Positions 35,001-42,148 of a stretch of 43,039 nucleotides of DNA are shown piece after piece. The notes under the pieces are model-generated. The model had not been told where the DNA came from and searched no databases. It saw only the letters and a program-made list of their open reading frames with translations. The position numbers and the translations under genes were made by a program. The DNA comes from Phycisphaerales bacterium (GTDB lineage: Bacteria > Planctomycetota > Phycisphaerae > Tepidisphaerales > Tepidisphaeraceae): assembly GCA_028291615.1 (NCBI GenBank), contig JAQGHM010000310.1, positions 1 through 43,039 on the forward strand. The letters run 5' to 3'. Within the stretch, counting starts at the first letter, position 1. Each line of letters starts with the position of its first letter.

Positions 35001-35979
35001 GCACCGATCCCAGCGTCAGCGTCCCCGCGCTCGCCGAGTAAACCTGGCCCGCCGATGTCTGAATGCGATGTGCGAACGTCGCCGATCCGCCGCCGATCAG
35101 CGACACGTTTCCCGTCAGCAGATTTCCCGATCCGGTGAAGTTCGCCGGGTTGGTCAACAGCACCGAGCCTCCGCCGGCGCCATTGATCGTCAGCGGGTCG
35201 CTCCCCGACACCGTGCCCGCCAGCGTCACCGTTGTGCCGGGGTTGGCCAGCGAGATCGTCCCGCCACCGCCCGCCGTTGAGACACCGCCCGAAAACGTCA
35301 GCGACCCGCCAATCTCCAGCGTTCCGCCCCCGGCGAGCGCCACGCTGCCGGCCGCCCCCAGGTTCCCGATTTCGTTGATCCGCAGCTTTCCCCCGACAAC
35401 GTTCACCGGCCCGGAAAAACTGTTCAACCCCGCCAGCGTCAGCGTCCCCGCGCCGAGCTTCGTCAGCCCCGCCGTTCCGGCCACGATCGCGCTAATCGTG
35501 GCGTCCTGGTTGGCCGTGATTTGCGCGCCGCCCCCGAGCGTCAGCACATCGGCGGTCGTCTGACTTTGGATCGTGTAAAGCGAAAAGTCCGACGTAGGAT
35601 CGAACGTGATCGACGTCGGCGTCACCCCGCCGTTGGTAAGCACGACCAACCCGCCCGAAACCCCGCCGAAAGACGCTGCGTCGAAGTCCACCCAAGGTGT
35701 ATTGGTGACGCCCCCGTCGCTCGTCCAATTGGGCGCAAAAAGGTTCCAAAATCCGCTCCCCCCCTGCACGATGCCATCGCCGGTTCCCACCACGCCGGGC
35801 ACGGTATCCCACGTTGCCGCGCTGGCGTGACGGCCGAGCAGGCCCACCGCCGCCACGCATACGGCCTTGGCGAGGCAATCCAACGCCGACGAGCCACCCG
35901 CGCCATTGGCGCGGGAGACAGTCCCTCCCAGCCAGGCATCACGGGCCCCGGCACGGTGCTTCGACGAACGGTACAACAT
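29071..35979 (-). CDS. Giant beta-solenoid PEP-CTERM protein with dockerin-like repeats
   Basis: A 2302-residue exported protein. A long signal region ends near residue 55 (VAAVGLLGRHASAA). The body is rich in Gly, Ser, Thr and Asn with many autotransporter-associated beta-strand repeats (for example GTAGLTKLGAGTLTLAGLNS and NGVRSLRLDNGGTFGATTVN), so it should fold as a long right-handed beta-helix. Near the C-terminus are two EF-hand-like dockerin repeats, GDANLDGVVDFTDLARLAQS and GDFNYDGIVDFNDLARLAQN, which could bind calcium. The end is a PEP-CTERM sorting tag: PEP, a hydrophobic helix (IGILSILGTVALL) and RRGRRGR. An exosortase would cut it, but none lies in the window. No outer-membrane barrel domain is present, so it is not a true autotransporter. 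Confidence 0.92.
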   Translation of the reverse strand: MLYRSSKHRAGARDAWLGGTVSRANGAGGSSALDCLAKAVCVAAVGLLGRHASAATWDTVPGVVGTGDGIVQGGSGFWNLFAPNWTSDGGVTNTPWVDFDAASFGGVSGGLVVLTNGGVTPTSITFDPTSDFSLYTIQSQTTADVLTLGGGAQITANQDATISAIVAGTAGLTKLGAGTLTLAGLNSFSGPVNVVGGKLRINEIGNLGAAGSVALAGGGTLEIGGSLTFSGGVSTAGGGGTISLANPGTTVTLAGTVSGSDPLTINGAGGGSVLLTNPANFTGSGNLLTGNVSLIGGGSATFAHRIQTSAGQVYSASAGTLTLGSVPGAFVGLSPGSLVQASGAGVVQLSGRANGIGIGVVVAGNLSALSGGRIVVGDAQDDSAQIAFANSSNLTADGGMIVLRPRAAQLTLDLNTTGSLAMRNGGMLAAAGNADLILNRDVDQSGAWVLANQSGNTFRLIGGSQDTTEGLTLRADSGVMRYEVDSVTLGSGPANGTVGVDLRGGTIDINNGFAGKTFNYSPGYTVAGWGQLGTSAANQTHVIPFGGATFYASGPAGATLSVMGGFNESFGSKAAFQIGDNDGLILTVPNATVGTAYAVGSVAIDPQGAGSAGRFVVGSGVISANTSAFVNANNRVRFEVQGGGTLISDVSSTGSLLVNTPGSVPINVTAGSTFITRASTFLLQPNETIGTSGTLFAFNGTFLTNLTLNGLVDLNGTLGGSVSGASTGTIKLDAGETLTLTAAADLSSMQLGYGGSGPGSALLEVNAPASTVRIGTATGLTTPFGAFGGTREFKVTSGTLQVDAADASSVTISGVNQLSVDRTSNFTVDPALVGTLTLAGGSFQIGTGASTNTVAPGGLFSGRGTLGHATAVDTLINFGTVRASGGSLTVSASALRGNGAWDPNGQTITFNGGFGDFSGSSQTTLRVAGAAGGTVQLAQASTYTGGTVIDGSAGPGAVTLRVVAAGALGSGAVTLNGGVLQINSESNLTFANPINVIGSAASGISFDHLTSASSKTETVGPLSLGGQTIFLTGPATSAYTYTLAIGGTTIGPAGATIINAGSSGSAVKTGALTLNGNLNLSVVSTNFAIDALSGTGSIIRSSSSGTVVFGKPANGFSGNYFSSVGTTNFTASNTLGNGTYQFANGTYNINSNGAGALSGATGSMQLGSLNLNVANALDGTSLNFTGGNLFTAFAGSLGTGTIQLNGGKMFLRSDAGAVFGGTINVKGISGTNNTGSLTVDRATTAGAGGVQTISALNLVDQSLNLIAGNAGYGLSVSGATTVGGSVGGTITNNAAVLNLSSLTLNAPLTITGTGNANIGALSGAASLNLSSPGNLTFTAAAQPGFTSSVIVGAGAVNVNNAASFAGGIVTVNGGILNLGVANALTNTQAVLVSGFLNANAANALNGVTLPISNGTLFAAANNALGNATINMTGGNLTATVPGALGSSNISLSNAILALRSDSAAGFGGSVTLTGTGFSTVSVAKLTDAGGTGNSLSINNLTLGGQTLNVTGADNDVFTVINPVTMTGTSPTTINTTAADALFQGALTGAGALVKNGVRSLRLDNGGTFGATTVNAGTLIVNNTWNGTSVSVGGTSGAATLQLGGAGSNSLGNLTINAGTLRIAKVNIPGAMPVTSTLTVGTNGDVKMEYAGQGASTLANNITVDTSLAARTLTLSATSGSLATQASTFTVAGQIVKSGTNALNIIVQADTALDDGFNSLVRPPSRLVLGANQTFTTDLQHNGGIVIGKGNVPAGAAASPFGLSANPLNLNVTDSTIGGMVADGASSALFTKAINTAASPSPRKRLGAFFNLAGLVGTQTINFNGSFTWNDGSTPLYVMIPAGNVGGAAAVSPWNGMIVDPGAMLQINSGAALDNILTSTTTAVTSVAPVYVGGGGTVRFTTGITRTLSQAKGLAGTVTVLDNTLFQSNTTGQHFDGVELRSGTYQVGATTAQSLAGGFAVNASPFDLSRTTSNLITDVDLALNGVGAGGAFRIGAGQTLAKSGAGALNVNGDQLHGINSTLQVNQGLVNLNTDAGMNNGAAPVNNLSLAVNNGATVNFAVTQHLSQLSVNGGGLAKLSSVGTRVIEATSVSATTGKVDLTTNRLIVDYGAGFGSPMSSIRQQILSGYNAAGTLWGGNGIMSSTAAASPSSLGLGYAEASDVLSPTGGLFGGENVDESAVLVRYTKFGDANLDGVVDFTDLARLAQSYNTTVAGSTESWWARGDFNYDGIVDFNDLARLAQNYNTALPSQAVPSGSADFSSDLAAAFAQAPEPGTIGILSILGTVALLRRGRRGRIRDGARGA

Positions 35980-36010
35980 GAGAATCCGCCGGATATCTAC
36001 CCGAACTGCC

Positions 36011-36032
36011 CATCGACAAGCTCAGGCCAGGC
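36011..36032. repeat. TCGACAAGCTCAGG-type dispersed repeat
   Basis: CATCGACAAGCTCAGGCCAG matches a very widespread bacterial repeat that yields STSSGQAL-type peptides. It lies in the 238-bp gap between two PEP-CTERM genes, which otherwise holds only the terminator. Confidence 0.7.
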
Positions 36033-36160
36033 CCTCGAACCACCACCGCCGCCCATTCCCTCTGCAAGGTCATCCAATCATATCAGTTACGAATGAGACC
36101 ACCATGAAGATCGGCATCCCGCCGAGATTTTCGCCACGATTGCTCAACCCGTTTCCCAAT

Positions 36161-36190
36161 AAAAAAGGCCGCTCGAAATCGAGCGGCCTT
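36161..36190 (-). terminator. Rho-independent terminator of the PEP-CTERM gene
   Basis: AAGGCCGCTCGA at 36165-36176 pairs perfectly with TCGAGCGGCCTT at 36179-36190. On the minus strand the hairpin is followed by a run of Ts (complement of 36161-36166). It starts 28 bp after the stop codon of the gene at 36218. Confidence 0.92.
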
Positions 36191-36217
36191 GGGAAAGATT
36201 AATGCTGATCGCCGAGG

Positions 36218-37039
36218 TTACTTTGTGCGGCGACGTCCGAGGATACCAACGGCACCGATGCACAGCAGACCGATGCTGGTGGGTTCGGGAACACCGGCGG
36301 TATCAAAGAAGCTGGGGCCACCGCGGTCGGCTTGGATCGAACCTTGTGCACGGACGGCCTGACCGTGAGGAACCACGACCAAACCGATCAAGGCGCCTTG
36401 GCCAGGGGCATTGGTGAACGCCGCAGTCTTGGCGGTCGGATCGAAGGCGGTGCTGCCGGGCGGATTTTGCAGGAAGCCGTCAACCCGAAGACCCTTCAGG
36501 TTTCCGAACATTGCCTGATTTACCGCAGTCGGATTCTGGATTCCATTGACCTTATCGGCAACCGGAGTAAAGGTTGTGCCATCGCTGCTGATTTCGAGTG
36601 CCTGAACACTGAAACCATTATTGAGCGGATCACGCAACGACCCCATGCTGCCAAATGCTTCGTAGGTCGCCTGATCGGTTGAAGAACTGGCCGATCGCAG
36701 AATCGCGTCACTCTGAGAAGAAGTGCCGAATGTTTGTCCGTAAACGTTAGCGGTCGTCCTAGGCGGGAAACCTGATGCGCTGGTAAATCCAACCTTAAAA
36801 GTTCCTGTACCCGTCGTCGACATTTTGATGCTTAAAGTCTGAACGCCCTTGGCCCCCTGTGTGGCCTCGTCCGAAGTCGCAGCATCAAACCCCGCGAAAT
36901 AGCGGATAATGTCGAAGCCCGCGTAGTCCCCGGTTCCGGGCGTCACCGTCGAGTTAACCAAGATCGCTGCAAACGACGAGGAACTCAACAGCAGCAAAAC
37001 CACCATCGCCGCCAAAATCGACTTCACGTTGCTTCTCAT
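36218..37039 (-). CDS. PEP-CTERM sorting-domain protein
   Basis: A 273-residue exported protein with AAGGAGAG before the ATG and a signal peptide (ILAAMVVLLLLSSSSFAA). The mature region is Ser/Thr/Gly-rich and probably all-beta, with no catalytic motif seen. The C-terminus is VPEPTSIGLLCIGAVGILGR followed by RRTK, a complete PEP-CTERM tag. Such proteins are exported, cut by an exosortase and often placed in extracellular matrix. It has its own terminator and is the middle of three PEP-CTERM genes on this strand. Confidence 0.9.
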   Translation of the reverse strand: MRSNVKSILAAMVVLLLLSSSSFAAILVNSTVTPGTGDYAGFDIIRYFAGFDAATSDEATQGAKGVQTLSIKMSTTGTGTFKVGFTSASGFPPRTTANVYGQTFGTSSQSDAILRSASSSTDQATYEAFGSMGSLRDPLNNGFSVQALEISSDGTTFTPVADKVNGIQNPTAVNQAMFGNLKGLRVDGFLQNPPGSTAFDPTAKTAAFTNAPGQGALIGLVVVPHGQAVRAQGSIQADRGGPSFFDTAGVPEPTSIGLLCIGAVGILGRRRTK

Positions 37040-37110
37040 TCTCTCTCCTTATGCCCGCAATATGATCCGTAACGGCCCTCTGACATGAACACGAAGCACG
37101 CTAACATACT

Positions 37111-38175
37111 CTACCTTGAATTACAACTCTTTTTTCTTTTCCCGCGACGAATCCCCAATATACCGACGAACAGCGCCCCCCAACTTAAAAATACCGGCTC
37201 CGGCACCGTCGCAAACGCTTTGGCCATATCGGCTTCGAACGATGCGCCCGCCACCGGATTGCTGGGCACGGGCTGGTTGTAATTCTGGGCGAGAAGCGCT
37301 AGATCTGCAAAATCTACGTTCCCATCATAGTTAAAATCACCCTCGAGCCATGTCTTGCCAGACGTGTTGTAGCTTTGGGCAAGTTTGCCCAAATCGCTGA
37401 AATCGACCGACCCATCAAGGTTCGCATCGCCCAGCCCCGCTTTGAGCGTTGTCGTCGTCGCCGCACCAGTGTGGTAATTGACGATTGTTGAAGTGACCGC
37501 ATCCTCAACCACCCAATTGGTAGCGGCCGAACCTCGGATCAGGTCAACAAATGTCCCCGGCGTATACGCCAGTTTTAGGCCGGTTTGACTCCTTGGCCCC
37601 GTAAAGTCCGATGGAGTGTACGTCCCCGTGGCAATCTGAACGGGCGAACTCCACTGCGAGCTCGACGTGAAATCCCCATTTTGCGAACCGCTGGCGACCG
37701 ATCCCGCAGTCAAGCCAATCCCAGTCAAAACAAGATTTCGATACGGAGCATTATTGGGTGGCGGCGCAATGGCAACATACTGCCCCGCTGCGATCTTATG
37801 GATGCCTGTTGAATCCGTCGTACCGTTGCTGCGGACCGGAAGCCAAAAGCCATAGCCAACGTTGGGGGGATCGAAGACGTCGGGATCTTGATACTTGGTC
37901 GTGCCGTAGGGCAGTGTGTTCTGGGCGGTATTGACGGTGGCCGAACCGCTGCCCGAGACGGTGTTGTTCAGGACATCGACAGCCAAGCTGGAGAGGCCGG
38001 CGACGTTCCCCTGACCGGCGACGCTGGACTGGGCGTTGGAGATGCGCGCGTAGACCGCCCAGTGGCTTGGGCCGCTGGGGTTGGGGGTGTGGATGCCGAA
38101 AATCTGGACGTCCGCCCCTTGGGACGCCCCCGCCGCCACGCCAATTACGGCGGCGATGAGCCAACCTTTCCTCAT
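37111..38175 (-). CDS. PEP-CTERM protein with dockerin-like repeats
   Basis: A 354-residue exported protein. GGAGAGAG precedes the ATG at 38175, and MRKGWLIAAVIGVAAGASQG is the signal peptide. The N-terminal 250 residues are probably beta-rich with no recognised domain. The C-terminal part repeats the layout of the giant protein: GDANLDGSVDFSDLGKLAQS, GDFNYDGNVDFADLALLAQN, a short linker with FEADMAKAFATVPEP, then the hydrophobic helix and RRGKRKK of a PEP-CTERM tag. The Asp/Asn pattern fits calcium binding. It probably belongs to the same surface structure as the giant protein. Confidence 0.88.
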   Translation of the reverse strand: MRKGWLIAAVIGVAAGASQGADVQIFGIHTPNPSGPSHWAVYARISNAQSSVAGQGNVAGLSSLAVDVLNNTVSGSGSATVNTAQNTLPYGTTKYQDPDVFDPPNVGYGFWLPVRSNGTTDSTGIHKIAAGQYVAIAPPPNNAPYRNLVLTGIGLTAGSVASGSQNGDFTSSSQWSSPVQIATGTYTPSDFTGPRSQTGLKLAYTPGTFVDLIRGSAATNWVVEDAVTSTIVNYHTGAATTTTLKAGLGDANLDGSVDFSDLGKLAQSYNTSGKTWLEGDFNYDGNVDFADLALLAQNYNQPVPSNPVAGASFEADMAKAFATVPEPVFLSWGALFVGILGIRRGKRKKSCNSR

Positions 38176-38248
38176 GTGGCACTCTCTCCAAAACGACCGC
38201 GAACCAACCCCAAAGGCCAATAATGTGTGGGAATCAAGGCATAACTCA

Positions 38249-38272
38249 CAGGGCGAGCCCTCGCAAGCCCTG
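38249..38272. repeat. CAGGGCGAGCCCTCG-type palindromic repeat
   Basis: CAGGGC at one end and GCCCTG at the other enclose a smaller AGGGCGAGCCCT palindrome. It lies in the 216-bp gap between divergent genes; otherwise no promoter is obvious there. Confidence 0.5.
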
Positions 38273-38391
38273 CGACTTAAAACGTAAACAGGAACGGCCC
38301 AGAATACCGCTGATCGATTCGCGGCGTCAAGGGATTTCGCGGCGGGGGAACGCAGAATTCACAAGACAATGCTCCGCACGCCCTATCGCCG

Positions 38392-39150
38392 ATGATGATC
38401 CTTATGAATCTCTTCGTGAAGGTTAAACGGGGCGAGGGGCCGGTTTTCCGCCTGATCAAGCAATCGGCGCGGCGAATTCTCCAGTTTCACATCCCCGTTA
38501 CCGGCACGACCAAGCCTATCTTTCGCACGCTCTATGGCGCACATGTATTGATCCGCGAAGGCTGGAATTGGCTCGTGCGATTCTTCTGGTACGAGCCGCT
38601 GTTTCGCAGCCAGTGCCAAAGCATCGGGACGCGGTTTCGGATGGAGTTGCTGCCCTACATCGTCGGAACCGGCCGGATCACCCTCGGCTCCGGCGTTCGG
38701 TTATCCGGCAAAGCGTCGATGGTTTTTTCCAATCGAAACGGCTTGATAGACCCGGAGCTGTCGATTGGCGACGACTCATTCGTGGGGCATGGGTGCAATT
38801 TCAGCGTGGCGAGTTCGGTTCAGATCGGAAGCCACTGCCTGATCGCGGGGGGGGCGCAAATTCAGGACCATGACGGTCATCCGCTGGACGCGGCCCGGCG
38901 CAGCGCGGGCGAGCCGTCGCCGGCGGAGGCAGTCAGGCCGGTGGTCATTGGCAATCACGTCTGGATCGGCGCCGGCGCTGTCATATTGAAAGGCGTGACG
39001 ATCGGTGATCGAGTCGTCGTCGGCGCGCGGGCGGTCGTCACCCGAGACGTTCCGCCAGACGTGGTGGTTACCGGCAACCCGGCAAGGATCGTGAAGCACC
39101 TCGCGATGCCGCTCGTCGATGCGCCCGACGCTGTCCGCGCTTTTGCATGA
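38392..39150 (+). CDS. Left-handed beta-helix acyltransferase (WcaF/LpxA-like fold)
   Basis: A 252-residue protein. From about residue 95 it shows hexapeptide repeats: ITLGSGVRLSGKASMVFSNR, LSIGDDSFVGHGCNFSVASS, VQIGSHCLIAGGAQIQDHDG (with the catalytic-type His), and VVIGNHVWIGAGAVILKGVT, IGDRVVVGARAVVTRDVPPD. The family moves acetyl or other acyl groups from CoA to sugars of lipopolysaccharide or exopolysaccharide. The first 90 residues are basic and aromatic and might touch the membrane. It overlaps the following GT2 gene by 32 bp. Confidence 0.9.
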   Translation: MMILMNLFVKVKRGEGPVFRLIKQSARRILQFHIPVTGTTKPIFRTLYGAHVLIREGWNWLVRFFWYEPLFRSQCQSIGTRFRMELLPYIVGTGRITLGSGVRLSGKASMVFSNRNGLIDPELSIGDDSFVGHGCNFSVASSVQIGSHCLIAGGAQIQDHDGHPLDAARRSAGEPSPAEAVRPVVIGNHVWIGAGAVILKGVTIGDRVVVGARAVVTRDVPPDVVVTGNPARIVKHLAMPLVDAPDAVRAFA

Positions 39151-40129
39151 CTTGCGGATTGGAAACCCTGTGGAATACTCGTTCCTGATCGTCAATTTCA
39201 ACATGGCTGGACTGGTTCTTCGTTTGATCGAGAACCTTCGCGACGCCGTGCCGAGCGGTACCGAATTTGAAATCATCATCGCGGATAACAGCACCGATCC
39301 GCAGATGCGACTCCGTTTGCAGGCGTTACCCGGGGACGTTCACACCAAGCTTCTCTTCGTCGAGCCAAGCCGCGGATTCGTCGCGGCATTGAATCAGATC
39401 ATCCCGCTGGCGCGAGGCCGCTGGGTAATGATCATGCACCCCGATGTGGAACTGCGAGCGGGTTGCCTGCACGCGCTAGCGACTTTTCTCCAGGCGAATC
39501 CCAAGGCTGGGGTTCTGGGGCCCAATCTTTTTTATCCGGATGGTTCGCCGAACAAGATTCGCCTTCGCTCGCCAACGACCGCGACCGAAGCGCGACGGTT
39601 CCTGAATCAGCTCACCCATATCCTGACGCGGCGAAAGCTGACGGCGGATGAGATCCTCTGGGATCGAATCGACGACGTGAGCACCGACACCGTGATGAGC
39701 GTATGCATGCTGGTCCGCCGGGAGGCGCTGGAGGCGATCGGCCCGATCGATTCGCGCCTGGTCAGTTACTATTCGAACGACTATCTGTGTCATCGCGTCA
39801 GAAAGCTCGGCTGGACCTGCCATTACACGCTGACCGCGCAGGCGATTCATTTCGAACGGTTCGCGCCCAGGGGGACGTACAGCGAATCTGAGGTGATGGC
39901 CTACAAACGGAGCACCATCGCCGCCAACCCGCGCATGCGGCTCGACTACTTCAACTTTCTTTCGCTCTGTTATCCGCTCGCCACCCGCATCGGCTTGCGC
40001 GCCATTGCGCTGGCGGAAGATTCGGTTCAGCTCGTCGCGCAACTCAAACATCCAGTCAAACGCCGGAAGCAATTCGGCCGATTGTGGGCTTCGGTCCTGA
40101 TCGATCTAGGATTGCGCAAAGCCGCGTGA
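39119..40129 (+). CDS. GT2 glycosyltransferase, rhamnosyltransferase-like
   Basis: A 336-residue protein. YSFLIVNFNMAGLVLRLIEN opens a GT-A fold of the type found in rhamnosyl- and similar transferases; FEIIIADNSTDPQMR is the nucleotide site, ARGRWVMIMHPDVELRAGCL has the DxE in place of DxD, VLGPNLFYPDGSPNKIRLRS follows, and VSVCMLVRREALEAIGPIDS with DYLCHRVRKLGW forms the acceptor part. The start may be the ATG at 39119, inside the preceding gene, or the GTG at 39170, directly before YSFL. With the acyltransferase it probably makes a surface polysaccharide. Confidence 0.88.
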   Translation: MRPTLSALLHDLRIGNPVEYSFLIVNFNMAGLVLRLIENLRDAVPSGTEFEIIIADNSTDPQMRLRLQALPGDVHTKLLFVEPSRGFVAALNQIIPLARGRWVMIMHPDVELRAGCLHALATFLQANPKAGVLGPNLFYPDGSPNKIRLRSPTTATEARRFLNQLTHILTRRKLTADEILWDRIDDVSTDTVMSVCMLVRREALEAIGPIDSRLVSYYSNDYLCHRVRKLGWTCHYTLTAQAIHFERFAPRGTYSESEVMAYKRSTIAANPRMRLDYFNFLSLCYPLATRIGLRAIALAEDSVQLVAQLKHPVKRRKQFGRLWASVLIDLGLRKAA

Positions 40130-40140
40130 TATCCGCCGCC

Positions 40141-40161
40141 GGTGGTGCGCAGCCCACCACC
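40141..40161. terminator. Hairpin between convergent genes
   Basis: GGTGGTG at 40141-40147 pairs perfectly with CACCACC at 40155-40161 across a 7-base loop. It lies between the stop of the GT2 gene and the stop at 40164. It has no T-run, so the terminator call is tentative. Confidence 0.45.
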
Positions 40162-40163
40162 AC

Positions 40164-40823
40164 CTAACGAAACGACGGCTCATCATGGCTTAGGCCGCAT
40201 TCTGGGCAGGTTTGCAGAAGCGGTCCTTTCGCGTCAGGTGTTGCTCGAAGGTCGTAACCGCAGGCCCGGCAGGCGTGCGACGGGTGCTGGGTCTTTGTTC
40301 TCCTGAGCGCGCGAACGGGAATCCACGAAGACAGGAGGATCAGGAACCACCAGGGCATCGCAACCGAGTAGACCTTTAGCGATTGAATGCCGGCTGACAG
40401 GCCGCCTTCGTCCGCGTTGTAGTAGGAAAAGTTTCCCTTGTTACCAAGCGAGAGCGATTCCCAACCGAAGCCCCAGCGAGTTGCGCCGGATTGAGTGTCA
40501 GTTTCGGGGATTGGATTGTACTGATGTCGAGATGGAGCGGTACTTCGGCGTCTGAAGCCGGCCCGGTTGCCTATTTGGTTTCGGAACCTGTCCGCAGCGG
40601 AATTGCTCATCGGGCGAAGTCGGGTCTGGGACCAGGAGAATCCAATCGAACCGCGGTAGACACTGATGCGGATTTCACGGATGGCAATCGCATTTCCTTC
40701 GCCATCGACCGTTAGCCGGTAGAACCAATCGGTCGCCCATTGCCCGCGCAGCCATCCTCCCAGGGAGAGGAGTGTTAGCAGCAGGGATGCGATGAGGGTG
40801 ACTCGGCGGAAAAGGCGTCGCAC
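40164..40823 (-). CDS. Membrane protein with C-terminal CGYDLR zinc ribbon
   Basis: A 219-residue protein. An N-terminal helix (VTLIASLLLTLLSLGGWL) and a second one near residue 155 (AMPWWFLILLSSWIPV) frame a domain with no recognised motif. The C-terminus reads CRACGYDLRATPDAKGPLLQ then TCPECG, a zinc ribbon like that ending at 22586 but with a longer loop. This architecture, helix-domain-helix-ribbon, is frequent in Phycisphaerae. Function is unknown. Confidence 0.75.
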   Translation of the reverse strand: MRRLFRRVTLIASLLLTLLSLGGWLRGQWATDWFYRLTVDGEGNAIAIREIRISVYRGSIGFSWSQTRLRPMSNSAADRFRNQIGNRAGFRRRSTAPSRHQYNPIPETDTQSGATRWGFGWESLSLGNKGNFSYYNADEGGLSAGIQSLKVYSVAMPWWFLILLSSWIPVRALRRTKTQHPSHACRACGYDLRATPDAKGPLLQTCPECGLSHDEPSFR

Positions 40824-40921
40824 ACCGCTCAGTTTATCTTATCACCGGTGGATTTTGTCGGTTTACGGGGTTTGAAACGCACGATTACGATCGCGTTTAA
40901 CCTTTACCCATTGGAGGCTCC

Positions 40922-41122
40922 ATGGCTACGGCGAAGACGGCAACGAAGGGTTCTGGCAAGCGAGAATTGATCAAGCCGAAGGGTGACGCCCGGTACGTCA
41001 GGCGTGACGCGAAGGGGCGCATCAAGGAGAGCGACGATGTGGGTCGTTCGCTGAAACAGGACCGGGCAAGTAAGGCGAAGACCAAAGTGAGGAGCGGTTA
41101 CGGCGATCGCGGCGATCGTTAA
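40922..41122 (+). CDS. Small conserved basic protein
   Basis: A 66-residue protein, rich in Lys, Arg and Asp, with TTGGAGGCTCC ahead of the ATG. The core RYVRRDAKGRIKESDDVGRS followed by LKQDRASKAKTKVRSGYGDR is a pattern I recall from small uncharacterised proteins across many phyla. It has no hydrophobic segment and is probably disordered. Nucleic-acid binding is possible from composition but not shown. Function is unknown. Confidence 0.78.
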   Translation: MATAKTATKGSGKRELIKPKGDARYVRRDAKGRIKESDDVGRSLKQDRASKAKTKVRSGYGDRGDR

Positions 41123-41139
41123 GGCGGTCAGCGGCGTGC

Positions 41140-42045
41140 TTAACTTCCTGTGATCGCGCGGGTCATTGTGAAGATCGGGACCTCGGGACGGCAAAAGATC
41201 CTTGCCCTTGCGAGAAAGCCCACCCCCCTGCTGATGTAGAGCTGGCTTCGCGGAAAGGCGTGCAGGCCTTGTTGAAGACTTTTGTCCTGGACGGGGAGCA
41301 GCAGCGCCCCGTACCCAGGTACGCGGATTTGGCCGCCGTGGGTGTGGCCGGCGAGGGTCCAGCTTGCGCCGTAACTATCAAGCGACGCGGCGGTGTCGGG
41401 GTTGTGTGATAGGGCGATCACCGGGACGGCGGGGTCGATGCTGGCGAAGGCTTGCGCGGGGGAGAATCGGCCGCTCCAGATATCTTCGAGGCCCATGATC
41501 CAGAGGCGGTCCGTGCCGCGGCGGAGCGGTACGGCGGTGTTACGCAGAACAGTTTGTCCGGCGGCGGTCAGGCGTTGCTGGATCTCATTGGCGACGTCGA
41601 TAATGCGGCCTTTGTAGGTCAGTTGTCCGTAGTCGTGGTTGCCGAGGCTGATGTAGGTTGGGGCGGCAATGCCGGCGACGGCGTCGCAGGCCTCGTCGAT
41701 CCACCCTTCGTGGCGGGTGACGAGGTCGCCGGTGACAAAGCAGATGTCCGGCCGGAGACGATTGACCTCGGCGACGACGGCGCGGATGTAACCGACGGGG
41801 ACGGCGTTGCTGACGTGGAGGTCGGTCAGATGGGCGATGCGGAGGCCTTCGAAGGCCGGCGGGAGATTCTTCACCGGCATTGCCAGCTCGTGAAACTGCG
41901 GCCAGAAGGGTTCGACCTGAACAACGTAGGCAAGGCCGACCGTGGGGAGGGCGAGGCCAGCAGCGAGGTTGCGGAGGAAATGGCGGCGCGTTTGGCGCGG
42001 AGGGGCGGGTGCTTCTGCGGGGGTGGGGGCTGTCGGCGGCGTCAT
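41140..42045 (-). CDS. Exported metallophosphoesterase (YkuE-like)
   Basis: A 301-residue protein. The N-terminus has RQTRRHFLRNLAAGLALPTV, a twin-Arg-type signal. The calcineurin-like motifs are all present: AHLTDLHVSN (D-x-H), FVTGDLVTRH (GD), SLGNHDYGQL (GNHD), VIALSHNPDT and LAGHTHGGQI (GHxH). They bind a di-metal centre that hydrolyses phosphoesters; members close to this act on lipid A precursors or are of unknown substrate. The ATG at 42045 precedes a Pro/Ala linker and the signal; longer starts are less protein-like. Confidence 0.92.
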   Translation of the reverse strand: MTPPTAPTPAEAPAPPRQTRRHFLRNLAAGLALPTVGLAYVVQVEPFWPQFHELAMPVKNLPPAFEGLRIAHLTDLHVSNAVPVGYIRAVVAEVNRLRPDICFVTGDLVTRHEGWIDEACDAVAGIAAPTYISLGNHDYGQLTYKGRIIDVANEIQQRLTAAGQTVLRNTAVPLRRGTDRLWIMGLEDIWSGRFSPAQAFASIDPAVPVIALSHNPDTAASLDSYGASWTLAGHTHGGQIRVPGYGALLLPVQDKSLQQGLHAFPRSQLYISRGVGFLARARIFCRPEVPIFTMTRAITGS

Positions 42046-42148
42046 GGATTTGAGATGATGATAACCGATGGAATTGAGGGAGGGGGGAATGACGCACCTC
42101 TGGCCCGCTAAGCCGCGAGCGGCGGATCGGCGGCCCTGCTCCGATCGC

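Noticed and set aside
29071..35979. The giant protein as the missing exoprotein of the FhaC-type pore
   Set aside because: It has no TPS secretion domain at its N-terminus, carries a PEP-CTERM tag and lies about 18 kb from the pore gene.
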